Shown: positions 1 to 11,382 of the stretch, piece by piece | Layout of the letters: each line of letters opens with the position of its first letter | Numbering within the stretch: the first letter of the stretch is position 1 | Assembly: GCA_033816765.1 (NCBI GenBank) | Contig: CM066294.1 | Coordinates: 1 to 64,000 of the forward strand | Length of the DNA: 64,000 nt | Origin: Nothopassalora personata | Taxonomy: Eukaryota > Ascomycota > Dothideomycetes > Mycosphaerellales > Mycosphaerellaceae | Direction: 5' to 3' | The notes under the pieces: model-generated | What the model was told of the DNA's origin: nothing | Databases searched by the model: none | What the model saw: the letters and a program-made list of their open reading frames with translations, nothing else | Program-made: the position numbers and the translations under genes

Positions 1-157
1 ACCCTAACCCTAACCCTAACCCTAACCCTAACCCTAACCCTAACCCTAACCCTAACCCTAACCCTAACCCTAACCCTAACCCTAACCCTAACCCTAACCC
101 TAACCCTAACCCTAACCCTAACCCTAACCCTAACCCTAACCCTAACCCTAACCCTAA
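1..157. repeat. Telomere, 26 perfect CCCTAA repeats
   Basis: One A followed by 26 uninterrupted CCCTAA units, the C-rich strand of the TTAGGG telomere used by most filamentous fungi. The array starts at base 1, so this is the physical left end of a chromosome or contig. It stops abruptly at base 157 with no degenerate repeats and no subtelomeric gene between it and transposon sequence. Confidence 0.98.
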
Positions 158-3100
158 GGTTAGCATTAAGCTATTACTAATAGAAAGGGCCTTATTCGAT
201 AAGATGTTCTATAACCGGGAGGCAGTCCTCGCTTAGGATTTTAGTTATATAAGGCAAATTAGGCACGACGTTATACTACCTTAGAAGATTAACACGGTCC
301 CTTATAGGCTATAGTAGGCACGCCCTATCCGGTTGTACCTAAGTCTTAGGGCAATTGTTAAGCGCATAATTAGAGTCCGGATTAAGAATAATATCCTAGA
401 ATACTTATAAGGGGCATATTCTAATAGCTAGTTCCTAGTCGTAAAGAAGGTTAATGCCTCTAGAAGCGATATGCTATATCGGTTAATTAACTTAGCTATA
501 CTCCTAAATAAGGTTACTATACGCGATGCTAACATTCCACCGGACACGGATAGCTTCTTAGAGGATTTTACCGGGTACCGAGTCGCTTTACTTATAGACC
601 TGTTTTTAGGTTATAATTAGATCACTTTAGATAAGTTCTACCGGGAGTTAATAGCCTTTATAACCCCTCTTAGCCTAGTACGTAACACGACTCTACCTTA
701 AGGAGCTACTAATTTAGTTACTTAGTTCGTACGTACGGTAATAAAGATTCTACTTAATTATATCTCGCATCGAGCGAAGCCGTTTCTTAATAACATCGGT
801 ATTAAGGGACTAACTACGGACTATAGGAATGTAGAAGTAGAGCCTAGGTTAAGGAAATAGGTCGTTAAGCACATTGTTTCCCTAGATCTAGTTCTTACTA
901 ACCTAGAAAGAGCTAGTACGGTAGTTACTAGAGGCAAATCCTAATAGTTATACGAAAAGCTTAAGATTGTTGGGTACGTTACTAGCCCGGATAGTCGCTA
1001 TCCTAACCTAAAGGTTATAGCTAAGATCCTAGATTAGCCTACGCCTACCTATATTAAGGAGGTCCGCACCTATATAGGGCTATATATATACTTCCGGATA
1101 TAGATCCCCTAGTTCGTTATTATTGCTCGACTAATGTATAAGCTACTAAAGAAGGACGCCGAGTTCACCTAGATAGAAAATAAGCAGTTCTCGAAAGAAG
1201 AGGTTACTAGATATCTTATATAGGCTCTAGCCTTAGTTACCCTCTACTACTTACCTAGTACTAGGTCTATCTTTATCTTAGTTAATGCTAGCGGCACTAG
1301 ATAGGGATATATCGTCTCTTAAGAATTAATAGACAGTACCCGACGGCGTTACCCGGTGCGGTATAAGAGTAGAATCTAGAACGCGTTAGAATCTAGATAT
1401 AATGCTAGTAAGCGGGAATGCCTTAGGGTCCTTAAGGGGCTTAAGAAGATCTAGAGATATGTTACTAGCGTTAATTTTGTCCTTAAGGTTAATACTAAGA
1501 CACTTATATAGTAGCTTAACCGGCCGGCTTCGGACCTACCTAACTTGGCAATAGCCCGGTAGGTTATATAGATTAGGCTATTTACGTTCGAAGTAAAGCA
1601 CGTTACGGGGACTAGGTATACCGGCCTAGATGCCCCATCTTATACGCCCTCTACACCTTAGGAACCTAGAGAAGCTAACGAAGATAAAGTCGACCGGATA
1701 ATTAATAATAAGCTATTCGGGTACCCGGAGCCGGTCGACACCTATCTAGTTAAAATCTAGAAAACACGACATCTCGGGAACTAATACTCTAAAAGCTCTT
1801 AGTAGCTTACTTAGGTTATAGAAACTAGGACCCGGCCCGATAGTGTTACCCGTGCTAAGTACCGGCGGCTAGTAAAGAAGAGCGTTAATTTCTTTATCCG
1901 GGACTAATTGCTATTCTTCTAGAAGCGCCGAGGAGTACCGTTATAACTTATAATTAACGATAATAAGGCTTAGAAGGAGATCGTCATAGAATGCTATAAA
2001 AGACACGGTTATCGTAGCGCTAAGGTCGTATATAACCTTATTTCCGATCGGTATTACTAGGACGGGTACTTCGCTAATGTCTCTACGTAGGTTCGAAGTT
2101 ATGCTCCTTATAGGTTTCGCGAAGGTAACTAGCGCGCTAGTAAGCTTTACTTATTAACCCCTTAGGTTATTAGTAAGAAGTAGTACTCGGACCCCGTCTA
2201 GGTATATAAAAATAGATACCTCCTAGTTACGCGCGAAGTACTTAGTAACTAGATCGAGGCTAGAGTAATAAGAGCACCTCCTAGCTCTAAGACGGTTACT
2301 AAGTTTCTATATAAGGATGTCTTCTATAGGTACGGCTACTATACTAAAATTATGCTTAATAACGCTACGGTTTATACGGCTAAGGTTAAGCGGTTACTCG
2401 TAGGACTTAGTATTCGAAGGATCCGAATATTACCGTACTATCCGTAATCTAACGCTCCGGTTAAGGTTAGACACCGTCCGATTCTTATAGCGTTAGTAAA
2501 GCTTATAAGAAACATATACCGCGGATAGGAGCAATAGGTACCCGCTATATTATAGGCTAATAGGACTACGACCTATCGTACTACTAGAATGACCCTAGCT
2601 TAGGTCCTATATAGCTATCGCACGATTCTACTAATTAAGGTTAAGTACCCGACGTAGGCTAATTATTAATAGGGATCGGTAAGGACGACTAAGGACCTCC
2701 TTACTATACGTACGCGTTAACTCTAGGCTCGAGACCTTAGTTTAGAAGAGCTACATACTCGAAGGAAGCGGCTAAGGGAACTTAGTAAGGACTACTTTAA
2801 TTCTTACCGGAATGTTAACTTTATTAGTTTCTAGAAGGGCGACCTTATTATAAGGTTCGATAAGCTATATAAGGACGACTTCTTACGTAAGATTAGTTAC
2901 CGATAGTAAGGTCTATATTGGGTGTCTAGTGTCTCTAGGGAATTTAGTACCTATATTCTTAAGGAACTTAATAGTACGCTAATAAAGGGTGTTTAGACAC
3001 GAGAAAACCTTAAGCTAGTTCTAGAGCTTCGCCCGGATAACATAGAAGTACTAAGCTTAGACGATAGGATCGATCTCGTAATAGGAGAGGGAGAAGTCGC

Positions 3101-3320
3101 TAATAGCGTCGCTAATAGCATCGCTAATAGCGTCGCTAATAGCGAAGATAGTAGTGATTTAAACGAGCTTAAGCCTATCGCCGGCGAAGACGTACTACCT
3201 ATAGGAGTTAACGAAAGGGGATCGGATCCTAAACCGGAATCTAAGAAGCTATAGGTTAGGCCTTATAACCTTTCTAAAGCTAAAATTTCATAATTTAGTA
3301 GGATCGAGGCTAAGAACTAA
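158..3320 (+). pseudogene. RIP-inactivated pol of A' (RT, RNase H, integrase)
   Basis: Homologous codon by codon to intact pol from 51968 to its stop at 55094. The frame is kept to the TAA at 3318-3320, and the only length change I found is 36 extra bases from a 12-bp tandem repeat near the end. RIP has turned tryptophan and glutamine codons into TAG throughout, for example TGG to TAG in the first 80 bases, so no product is possible. RT catalytic-loop, RNase H and integrase regions are recognisable only by alignment with the intact copy. The 5' part of the gene was lost at the telomere junction. Confidence 0.92.
3096..3143 (+). repeat. 12-bp tandem repeat, 4 copies, in A' pol
   Basis: GTCGCTAATAGC is repeated four times (third copy starts with A). 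Intact element A has one unit (GTCGCTGATAGC, 54906-54917). The expansion is in frame and would add twelve residues to the acidic C-terminal tail of pol. Confidence 0.9.
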
Positions 3321-3462
3321 TTAGTTAGTAATAACGTACGGAGTTTACTTCCCTTAGGTATATATTACGCATGCCCTTTAGTTTATTAAGCTAATTCGGT
3401 TATCTAGACTTTACTTTATAGAATGTTCTTACCTTAGTTAGACCTTAGTTAGTAGAGTTATA

Positions 3463-3486
3463 TTTACCGGTCCCGGGACCGGTAAA
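3463..3486. repeat. 24-bp perfect palindrome in A' (pol-ORF3 gap)
   Basis: The half-site TTTACCGGTCCC is followed immediately by its reverse complement. It sits at the same place as the palindrome at 55237-55260 of element A and is unchanged although surrounding CpA/TpG sites are mutated. The palindrome contains no CpA or TpG, so RIP itself could not alter it. Confidence 0.95.
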
Positions 3487-3756
3487 TCGGATTACGTAAT
3501 AGTATAATATACCTCTATTAAATGCTTACCTAGGTAGTTACTAGTACTAGTTTTTAGTTACATATAGGGTTATCGGACCTTTAGTGTAACCTCAATAGTA
3601 CTACTCTTACTACTTATAAGACCGGTCTCGGTACTACTACCTTATAACGGTTATAGGGATATACGCTAAGAGGCATACTTAAGCGTAGCTCTCTACCTAC
3701 TACTTCCTCTTTTTCTTTTAATACTAGCACATCCTTACCGGTAACTAACACTAATA

Positions 3757-4097
3757 TGTTGCGGTTGGGCCTTGTCCCTCGTCACGTGGGTGGCCTAGGA
3801 AGTGTCGATCCTCGATATGTCTCTAAAGTAGTGTGAACGAGAGTTCACTACAAGGTTGCAACTTAACACAAGAGTGTTGATTTGAGTTGAGCACGAGGCT
3901 CCTATCTACTCGTAAAGAAGCGTCGTCTATATAGTGCCATGTCTTGGCGTAACTGATCAGACTGAGCAGACTGATCACTGAGCAGACTGAGCGAACTGAT
4001 CACTGAGCTGATCAGTCTGAGCGAAGTCGACCTGCTCAGTTTCGGTCCTTCCCGAAGAATGAGTGGCTGTGGGTTCTTCCTGAACCGAACCGTAACA
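3757..4097 (-). mobile_element. Solo LTR (341 bp) inserted in A'
   Basis: The sequence starts TGTTGCGG and ends CCGTAACA, giving TGTT...AACA inverted ends. It is flanked by a perfect 5-bp target duplication TAATA (3752-3756 and 4098-4102). It has normal CpA/TpG content inside a RIP-mutated host. About 60 bases (around 3895-3955, read in reverse) closely match 23395-23460 of the solo LTR at 23220, including TATATAG. That relation and the placement of TGATCAG/CTGAGC repeats upstream of the TATA motif put this copy in minus orientation. Internal sequence and partner LTR are gone, as expected after LTR-LTR recombination. Confidence 0.93.
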
Positions 4098-4291
4098 TAA
4101 TACTAACTACTAACATATCTATCTACTACTACTATATACATTAGATAGTTCTTTAGCCTCTCTCTTTACGACCTTAACCTTCTTTAAAGCCCCTACCCTA
4201 ACATTAAGCTTTTAAAGCTTACTAATACTCTAGAGTAGTACTATAAGATAGCTAACTCTTACGATCTTACTACTAGCGAACCCTAGTTATT

Positions 4292-6307
4292 ATAGCTTTA
4301 GCTAGTCCTTCGTTACGCCCGGCTAGTTCGAGCATAGCGCTTACTAGTACTATTACTAGGCTTACCCGCCTACCTTAGACCTTGTTCAAGTCCCTTCGTC
4401 TACCGGATAACGTTAAGTATGTCCTTACTAATACGAACACGCCGAAGTCCGCCGCTAATATTATGTTCCGGGAGCTTAGTCCTTAGAAGCGGTTTAAGGT
4501 CCTAAAGGACTTCGATAAGGGCTTCGAGAAGGTGTTCGAAGACTACTCCGTCTAGGTTAACCTATTTTTCGAGGAAGTTAAGAACGGTATAGGTAAGAGC
4601 TACTAGGATAAATTCCTTAGTAATAAGAAGCTCGATATCTTATTTCCTATCGTCGGTAAGATTCGTAAGACCGGTTTAGAGATTCGTAATCGTAAGAAGA
4701 CTCTTTAAGCTACGCTTACCCGCTACTAGCTATAGTAGATAGATAATAAGATTCTTATTCGACGCGTTATCTCCGAGCTTTATAGTACTAACAGCGGGCG
4801 CCGCTAGTTCACGGCCTTTATTAACAAGTACCTAGACTATAGTAGGGCTATTAGTAGAGTTTAGAGGGTATTAATTTAGCGTATAAGGATCGGCCGTAAG
4901 GGTATAGATTATAAGCGAATTCTAGAGCCTAGTAATCTTGTCCGGTGCGATAGCGAGGCTAAAGTACGTAGTATTAATCCGTAGTCGGCTAAGAGTAGGG
5001 AGATTATTAGAAGATACCGCCTAGCCGTCTATAAGAATAGCCTTCTATACTTTATAGAGGGTACTATTACTAAGAAGTCTGCGTCCCTAGAGGACAGTAT
5101 AGATTAACCTAGAATATCTAGCTAGTAATAGCCTTAGCTACTACCGGGTAGTAAAGGTAAAGGATGTGTAAAGAGTACTACGCTAACTCTACTACTAGCC
5201 TCTACTTAACCTATAGTCCTATCGAGAGGCGGTCGTAAGTCGAGTTAACTTAAGTAGCTCCGTATAGGCGAGAGCATAGGTAAGGGCATAACTGCGCCTA
5301 CTCGATCCTCGCCTAACCGAACGCTAGACGGCGTACCTATACGCGAGGGTAGTCCGCTAGGTATACCGGTTAGTACTCTACGATCTACTCCGGCCTTAAC
5401 TAAGAATAGTAATCCGATACTTACTATATTACCTTCGGCTATAATTAGGGATGTATTAGTCTTTAAGGATTAGATCCTATAAGAAGACGAGGCCCTCCGG
5501 ATTAAGCGCGCTAACTGTACCTATAATAAGCGGTACTATAGTATTAAGTTTAGAAACTCGATTAACGTAGATAGCATTAACTAGCTACCCGAGTACCGTA
5601 TAGCGGGCCTTAAGATACTCGAACATACTGTCTCGTAGGTTCTTAAGAGGGATAGTAAGGTTAGCGCTATAATGTACGATTAGTATATTCGAGATTTCTA
5701 CTATAAGGCCCTCTACTTCGTTACGAATCCCGGTATTACCGCTAATACCCTATATAAGCGTACGCTTAAGGTCTAAGACTAGCTCTTTAAGGGTAAGAGT
5801 TTTTTAGCTATTAAGGTGAAAAATAGGTCGTGGTTTCGCCCTAATAAGCGTAGTTAGAAGACTATTAACCCGCTTAGCTACCTCCGCGTTCGAGGTAAAG
5901 TCGGTACTACGAGTAGTATCGTTACGTATACTAACTATAACTAGATCCTCGACAAATTCGGCATTAATAAAGCTAACTAAGCCGATCTTAATAGTACCGG
6001 TACCTACATTAATAGTAACATGCTATACTAGTATAATAACGCTAAACTAGCGCCGCGGGTTAAAACGGTTAGAGAAATAATCAGTCGAGAATTCGACGTA
6101 TACCGATAGCACCTACGAGAATTGAATAAGGTTAGTAACGGCGGCGTCTACTAGAACATGTAGTATTCTCTAAGCTAATAGATTATACGATAAGACCCCG
6201 GGCTATAGCTCTTATAAGTAGCGCTACACCCTTAACACTATACTCGGTTTATCTCCGTCCCTAGGCCTACGATTTTTAGCTTTAATAGGGCTTATTAGGG
6301 GGGGTAA
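4292..6307 (+). pseudogene. RIP-inactivated ORF3 of A'
   Basis: Colinear with intact ORF3 (55696-57708). The ATG has become ATA at 4292-4294, and the frame runs without frameshift to the TAA at 6305-6307, for 672 codons against 671 in the intact copy including the stop. Many TGG and CAG codons are now TAG. The G7 run at the ORF3/ORF4 boundary (6298-6304) is retained, so the two-frame arrangement predates the separation of the two copies. Confidence 0.9.
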
Positions 6308-7199
6308 CGCGAACACTATAGTATAGTATACTAAGGTCGACTTAAACCTCGAAATTAAAAACTACTAAACTAGTAACCGGCTTAATATACTATACTCTCT
6401 TAACTTAGAGGGCACTAGTAGGCCGGAGTTTTTACACGGTTTTTATAAGTAAGAGAATGCTAGAGAGTTTATCTAGTAGTGCCGGAATAACGACTATATA
6501 GAAGACGGCCAATTTAAGCGTTTCTTCTCGGGTAGGATTTAGAATTACCTAAGCAAAAATAGCATTAGCTAGTTTAGAGAGGATCTAAGCGCTAGGCAAA
6601 TGCGGGTAACTACTATAGGCGTTCTAATAAGGTAGGCCGTATATAAGAAGACGCTACGTTAGATTAACCCTTACTTTATCGAGATCCGCGACGATAACTA
6701 TCTTAAACTCTAGCGAAGCTAGAGCATACACTAGGTAATGGACCTCTATCGTAACTTTAAGACGCTAAGTAAGAGCGCTATAGGGTTTAAGTATTGACGC
6801 CTAGCACCCGGCTATCCTTTCCCTACGGGTATATACCTTAGTAGTATTAGCCCTCTATCCGATGCCCTTGCGGGTTTAAAGTCTTAGAACGATAACAAAG
6901 TTATCCTTAATACTAGAAGGTAGCTTAATACTACGGTCCGCCTAGACTCGGAGCTCTTCTATAAGAAGATGCATAATTAGCGCGTCCGAGCTATAAAATT
7001 AATAGATAAGTAGCTTAGCTTAGTTACTACTCTCGAGTAGATGTACTTTGTAAGCGAAGGGCGTAATAAGAGCTTCTTCCGCAACTACTATAGGAACTTT
7101 ACTAGCTAGCTACTTAGGGACGCGTCTAATAAGACTAGTGTTAGCTACGATAACGAGTAGGTCTAGACAAAGGAGTTATATAAGAATAAGTAGAACTAA
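6282..7199 (+). pseudogene. RIP-inactivated ORF4 of A'
   Basis: Aligns to the open frame 57683-58600 at a constant offset of 51,401 bases at both ends, which indicates no net length change. The stop TAA at 7197-7199 corresponds to the intact TGA. The ATG at 57719 reads ATA here. RIP stops interrupt the frame. Confidence 0.9.
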
Positions 7200-7267
7200 G
7201 TAGTTAGTACGGGTTTATAGGCTCCTAGTTTCTAGTTAATTTCCGGCTAATGCTATAGCCTATAGGT

Positions 7268-7335
7268 TTCTAGTTCTAATCCTAGTTCTAATTCTAGTTC
7301 TAATTCTAGTTCTAATTCTAGTTCTAATTCTAGTT
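7268..7335 (+). repeat. Short tandem (AGTTCTAATTCT)n-type repeat
   Basis: Alternating TAGTTC/TAATTC hexamers, the RIP-mutated and longer version of the GGTTCTGATTCT-type repeat at 58670-58703 of element A, just downstream of ORF4. Confidence 0.85.
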
Positions 7336-7776
7336 AATGCTTCGGGTACGGATGCTTCTAGTCCTTAGATCTTACTTGTTTCTTATAGTTACTTATCTTC
7401 CCTTAACTAACTTTCTAGCTACGCGATAGACTCGTCCTTAGATTTATTAGGTTACTAGTACTAATACTCACTTGTTTTATAAATGGCGTTCGCATTATTC
7501 GAACATCTAGCCTATTCGATTAATGCTAACATAGCGCGAGTCGCGGTTATTAACGTTACTATTACGGTCTCTATTAGAAGAATCCTTCCGATCTTTATAA
7601 ACTGTCGCTGGTAGGCCCTAGGATTGCCTAATATCTTATATGTTAAGCTAAATAGTAGGGTGAGCTATTATACTACTATAAGACTACCTTAGCTTATAGC
7701 GACTAACTACGCTACCTATAGTACCCGGGCTTACTACTTTAGAACCTAAGGACAGGTTCGTAATAGGGGAGGATAT

Positions 7777-8145
7777 ATTAACGACTAATAGGTTATGTTA
7801 ACCTTAGGTTTAGAGGGGGTCCCTTAGGTCTAACTTGCCCTAATTTTATTTAGGTTTAATTAGACATTTAGGTAAGCTAGTAGGACCTAGTATAGCTATT
7901 AAGATATATACTACGCAGTTAAGTATTATAAGCGTAGCTTTAAGGAAAGAATTCAATTTATACCTCTCGAGTAGAGGGTGTAGGGGTTTAGGTCCGCTAA
8001 TCCTCTTCTTTATCTAGCTACTACGCTACTCGTTACGTAACCTAATTTCACGGTCCCGGGACCGGCAAATACCCCTACTTACATAAGCGCCGCTCTATAC
8101 TACCATAACTCGGATAGGCCTATATAGGGTAGTTAGTAGACATTA
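7777..8145 (+). repeat. 3' LTR of A', RIP-mutated (369 bp)
   Basis: Homologous end to end with the 377-bp LTRs of element A (47814-48190, 59075-59451), with TpG-to-TpA and CpA-to-TpA changes and a small deletion near the start. It includes the palindrome at 8046-8069 with an intact CCCGGG centre, whereas both element A LTRs have CCCAGG. Confidence 0.93.
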
Positions 8146-9013
8146 ATAGATAAATAAATAACTATAAGTATTAGAGCTTAGATTACGTAGCTATATAGAT
8201 AGATAACTATTAGTAGAAGAGCTTACACTCCTCCTCGGGCATATAAATAAACATAAGCTAATTAATGATATTAATTTACAGCCTAGATAATAAATAAATG
8301 GCGTCGTTTTACATTAACACAATATAAGGATATAATAGGTATAAGGGGGTAACTTAAAGTAGATAGATTATAGTTCTATACCCGTGTATAATCTAAGCTA
8401 ATTCTATAGCGATCTTTCTTATACCTTTATATATTACCTAATTAGCACCTATACTATATACTAAGGAACGACTAGCCTATACGTAAGCTAAGGAGGTTAC
8501 TACCGCTTCTAACGAGCCTCTTCTTCTTCTTCTTCTTCCTTTCTAAGTCTTAATTAGATTAAGTGCAAACCTATTTTACGACAATCTTCCTTATATACTA
8601 TACTATTACGGCGATCTTTCTTTATAAGGAAATCGTTTCCGACCTATGACGAAGAGTTAATAGCGCTATTAAGAACTAACTCTAAGTCATAAACGGATTA
8701 TTCTAGGGTACGGTAACAATTTCGGAAAGGTAAAAGCTATAATAATTATAGTATAGATATGTTCTAGTCTTAACTTCGACTTTGGTCTAGGCTTAAGCTT
8801 CGACTTTGGCTTTAGATAGAGGTCTTTTTTACGTAGATACCGGAAGTGAATGTTATACTAGGGCTTTTATAGACTTGGAGCTATAGTAGCCTATAAAGGG
8901 AAGGTACGATCGATAATTACTTCCCCGGGCCTAGGTAATACTACTTACTTTAAACATGTTCGTAATAATAATAGCGCGGTAGCGAAATGCCGACATTAGA
9001 ACTACGAAGGCGG
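8146..9013. other. AT-rich degraded DNA, no gene seen
   Basis: About 870 bases with few CpA/TpG and no open frame. It contains a short CTT microsatellite near 8520-8548. The motif TAACTTAAAGTA near 8351 also occurs immediately right of element B at 16058. It ends in GGCGG, the left target duplication of element B (9009-9013). Confidence 0.6.
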
Positions 9014-9199
9014 TGTCACGGGGTGGCCTTGACCTTGGACCTTTCGCCGGCTTAACCGCGGACCTTCCGGATCGGGTTAGCGCGGCTTGGCACGAGATCG
9101 ACCTTGCTTCTCTCTTCTCTCTCGTTCTTAGACTCTTCGTAGATTGTATTATTCACGACTTGACTCCTATACTCTCCGGATCTCATATCGCCCGTGTCA
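9014..9199 (+). repeat. 5' LTR of element B (186 bp)
   Basis: Ends TGTC...GTCA. It differs from the 3' LTR only by T for C at 9170, a CpA-to-TpA type change. The following leader (9200-9336) does not begin with TGG, so I cannot name a tRNA primer site. Confidence 0.95.
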
Positions 9200-9336
9200 T
9201 TACAATCTACCGCTCATAAGCTGCACGCGTCCGCAAGGATCCGTACAGCGCGCTCAAACTAACAGCGCATTGTCAGCTCGAGCAACGCGCTCTAGCACCA
9301 GACCCGAGTGGTAGCGATTGTCAACATCCCACCATC

Positions 9337-11382
9337 ATGGAAGGCGAACAAGCAGTTCCAAACCCTCCTCCTCCGCAGCGAGGCCGACGACAGTCTCGAG
9401 GCGAGGACGAGGAGCGACCCGACTTACCAAGAGACCGATCACCACGAGAGCGATCCTCTATGCCACCCACCACGCGACTTCGGCGCCAACTCGACAGTGC
9501 TGACGACGCAGTTACACCGAAAGTAACAGGCAACTTCAATCTCGACGAGCCGACGCCAGGGCGCCCGCTCAAGCAGAAGGGAACTGTCGTCGCCGACACG
9601 CAAGAGACGATTGGCCGACAGTCAGAATCAGCATCGGCAGCACCGGCTCCGAAGCCAGCGAAGAAGTACCCTCTAACAGAGGAGCAGCGCGAAGAGTATG
9701 CGCAGAGGAACTCCACGGACCGCCTCACGTACAACAAGGACGAGGGAACCGTGGCTAGACAGACAGAGCACTGCGACCTCGGCTGGGCAGTGCCACGCGA
9801 CATTACCACCTACAAGAATGCCGAAGGTCACAGACTGCTACAGGCCCGGTACAAGGTCAACAACTTCAAGTTCGGCAACGCGAAGGACCTCAAGCTGGTC
9901 GTCAACCAGGGCAATGAGGAACACCCGGATGCCGGTGCCAAACGCTTCCTAGACGTACTCGACAACGTCAACCTGATTATCGCCAGAAGCGAGGAGGCCG
10001 TTGAGGAACACGATGCGCTCATCGAGCAGCACGAAGATACTATCGCCCAACAGGACAAGACTATCACCCAGCAAGAGAAGGTGATCACGCGCTTGGAAAA
10101 GAAGGAAAAGACTTCAACAAAGATGATAGAAGAAGCCATCGACAAGTTCGCCGCGTACAAGACTGAGCTGGCGGCCCTTCGACAGGACAAGCAAGACCTA
10201 GAGCAGCGTCTCAAGGCCATGGAGGCAAAGGAAACAGAAGCTGACGACAGTGAGAAGGAGGGTGCAACACTTGCACGACTAGGCAAGTACCTCCAGGATA
10301 CCGACGGCGACGATTCCGACGTCGAGTCGGAAGCCAATCTCAGACGTCGGTACACCACCCACACCACGAAGGTCCCGCTGCGCAAGGCGGCCGGATCAGC
10401 TGGTGGTACACCAATGCCGAAGCCGCGGCCACGAGGCGTCTCCCCAGCAGGTTCCGGTATCAGCGCTATACTCGGTCGGAAGCGCAGCTCACATGCTCAA
10501 GAACTCATCGACGACGATGATGATGCTCGGCCGACCTGTTCAGGCTCCGAAGCACGCGCCAGCGGCATCAAGGCGCCGGATGCATTCTCCGGCGAGGCAG
10601 GCAAGGAACAGAAGCCTTACCTCGAGTGGAAGCAGAAGATGAAGTACTACCTACGTATGGGTTGCAAGGGCTTCAGCGACGAAGACTTGAAAGCTACTGT
10701 CATCAACTGCACCACTGGATTCGCCTACAGTGTCCTCGAACCTATCGAGTCCACACTGGCTACGGCGGATCACGTCTTCGAGGTGCTCGACGAGGCCTGC
10801 GGCGATAAGCATACGCGCACCACGAAGCGTGCAGAGTATCAGTACCTCAAGCAGGGTGACGGCGAGGTTTTCAGCAAGTTCTGGGCCAAGTTCGTGTCAT
10901 ATCTGCCATACATCTCACACGACAAGGATGACCCAGATGATTTGCCCGAGCAGATGCGGGCAAAGCTCAGCAAGGCTTACCGCGACTGCATCCGTGGCGA
11001 GCGTTTCAAGGATATCATGGCTATGAAGGACAAGCTCCACATGATCGAGGCTGACTTCCTTCACGATAAGGCAGGCGGCAGTAGCGGCGGAGGTCGTCGC
11101 CATGGCGGAACTGGTGGCGACGGCAACGACAAGTCACCTCTCCAGAAAGCCAATGATGCACTCAAGAACGGCTATGATTGGGACAAGGCCAAGGATGGCG
11201 GTCTCTCATCTTTCCGGCCCATTACCCAGAAGGAGTTCGACGACCGCACTAAGTGCTTTGCTTGCAAGAAGGAGGGATGCCGCAAGACCCTTCCAACATG
11301 CCCGTATGCACCATACAAGAAGGCCTCGCGTCGTCCGAACAACAGCACTCTCGACGTGCCTGGTGTTAAGGAAAAAGTCTAA
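9337..11382 (+). CDS. gag: Gag of element B
   Basis: 681-residue structural protein expected to form the cytoplasmic virus-like particle and package element RNA. The ATG has a good context (CCATCATGG). The first 150 residues are basic and low in complexity. About residues 220-325 form a strong heptad coiled coil rich in Glu, Gln and Lys. A retrotransposon Gag-like region lies around residues 410-580. Near the C-terminus is a compact cysteine motif C-x2-C-x4-C-x6-C (CFACKKEGC...), which lacks the histidine of the usual CCHC zinc knuckle. The stop at 11380-11382 lies between a slippery A-run and a stem-loop, so read-through into pol by -1 frameshifting is likely. Family assignment rests on position and features, because Gag sequences diverge fast. 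Confidence 0.88.
   Translation: MEGEQAVPNPPPPQRGRRQSRGEDEERPDLPRDRSPRERSSMPPTTRLRRQLDSADDAVTPKVTGNFNLDEPTPGRPLKQKGTVVADTQETIGRQSESASAAPAPKPAKKYPLTEEQREEYAQRNSTDRLTYNKDEGTVARQTEHCDLGWAVPRDITTYKNAEGHRLLQARYKVNNFKFGNAKDLKLVVNQGNEEHPDAGAKRFLDVLDNVNLIIARSEEAVEEHDALIEQHEDTIAQQDKTITQQEKVITRLEKKEKTSTKMIEEAIDKFAAYKTELAALRQDKQDLEQRLKAMEAKETEADDSEKEGATLARLGKYLQDTDGDDSDVESEANLRRRYTTHTTKVPLRKAAGSAGGTPMPKPRPRGVSPAGSGISAILGRKRSSHAQELIDDDDDARPTCSGSEARASGIKAPDAFSGEAGKEQKPYLEWKQKMKYYLRMGCKGFSDEDLKATVINCTTGFAYSVLEPIESTLATADHVFEVLDEACGDKHTRTTKRAEYQYLKQGDGEVFSKFWAKFVSYLPYISHDKDDPDDLPEQMRAKLSKAYRDCIRGERFKDIMAMKDKLHMIEADFLHDKAGGSSGGGRRHGGTGGDGNDKSPLQKANDALKNGYDWDKAKDGGLSSFRPITQKEFDDRTKCFACKKEGCRKTLPTCPYAPYKKASRRPNNSTLDVPGVKEKV

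Larger units (their letters stand above)
158..8145 (+). mobile_element. A': RIP-mutated, 5'-truncated copy of element A
   Basis: This stretch is colinear with 51968-59451 of intact element A: the rest of pol, an intergenic region, ORF3, ORF4 and the 3' LTR. Differences are overwhelmingly C-to-T and G-to-A in CpA/TpG context. In the sample 331-390 against 52141-52200 there are six changes, all C:G to T:A and five at CpA/TpG. The left 4.15 kb of the element (5' LTR, gag-protease, start of pol) is missing and telomere repeats take its place. A solo LTR (3757-4097) sits in the pol-ORF3 gap and was not itself mutated, so it arrived after RIP. The flank after the LTR begins ATAGA. Confidence 0.95.

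Noticed and set aside
158..8145. Subtelomeric RecQ-type helicase gene next to the telomere
   Set aside because: The adjacent sequence aligns end to end with retroelement A. No helicase motifs were seen there or elsewhere in the window.
9321..9809. 162-codon minus-strand frame over element B gag
   Set aside because: Shadow of the gag reading frame in GC-rich DNA; no domain and no promoter context.
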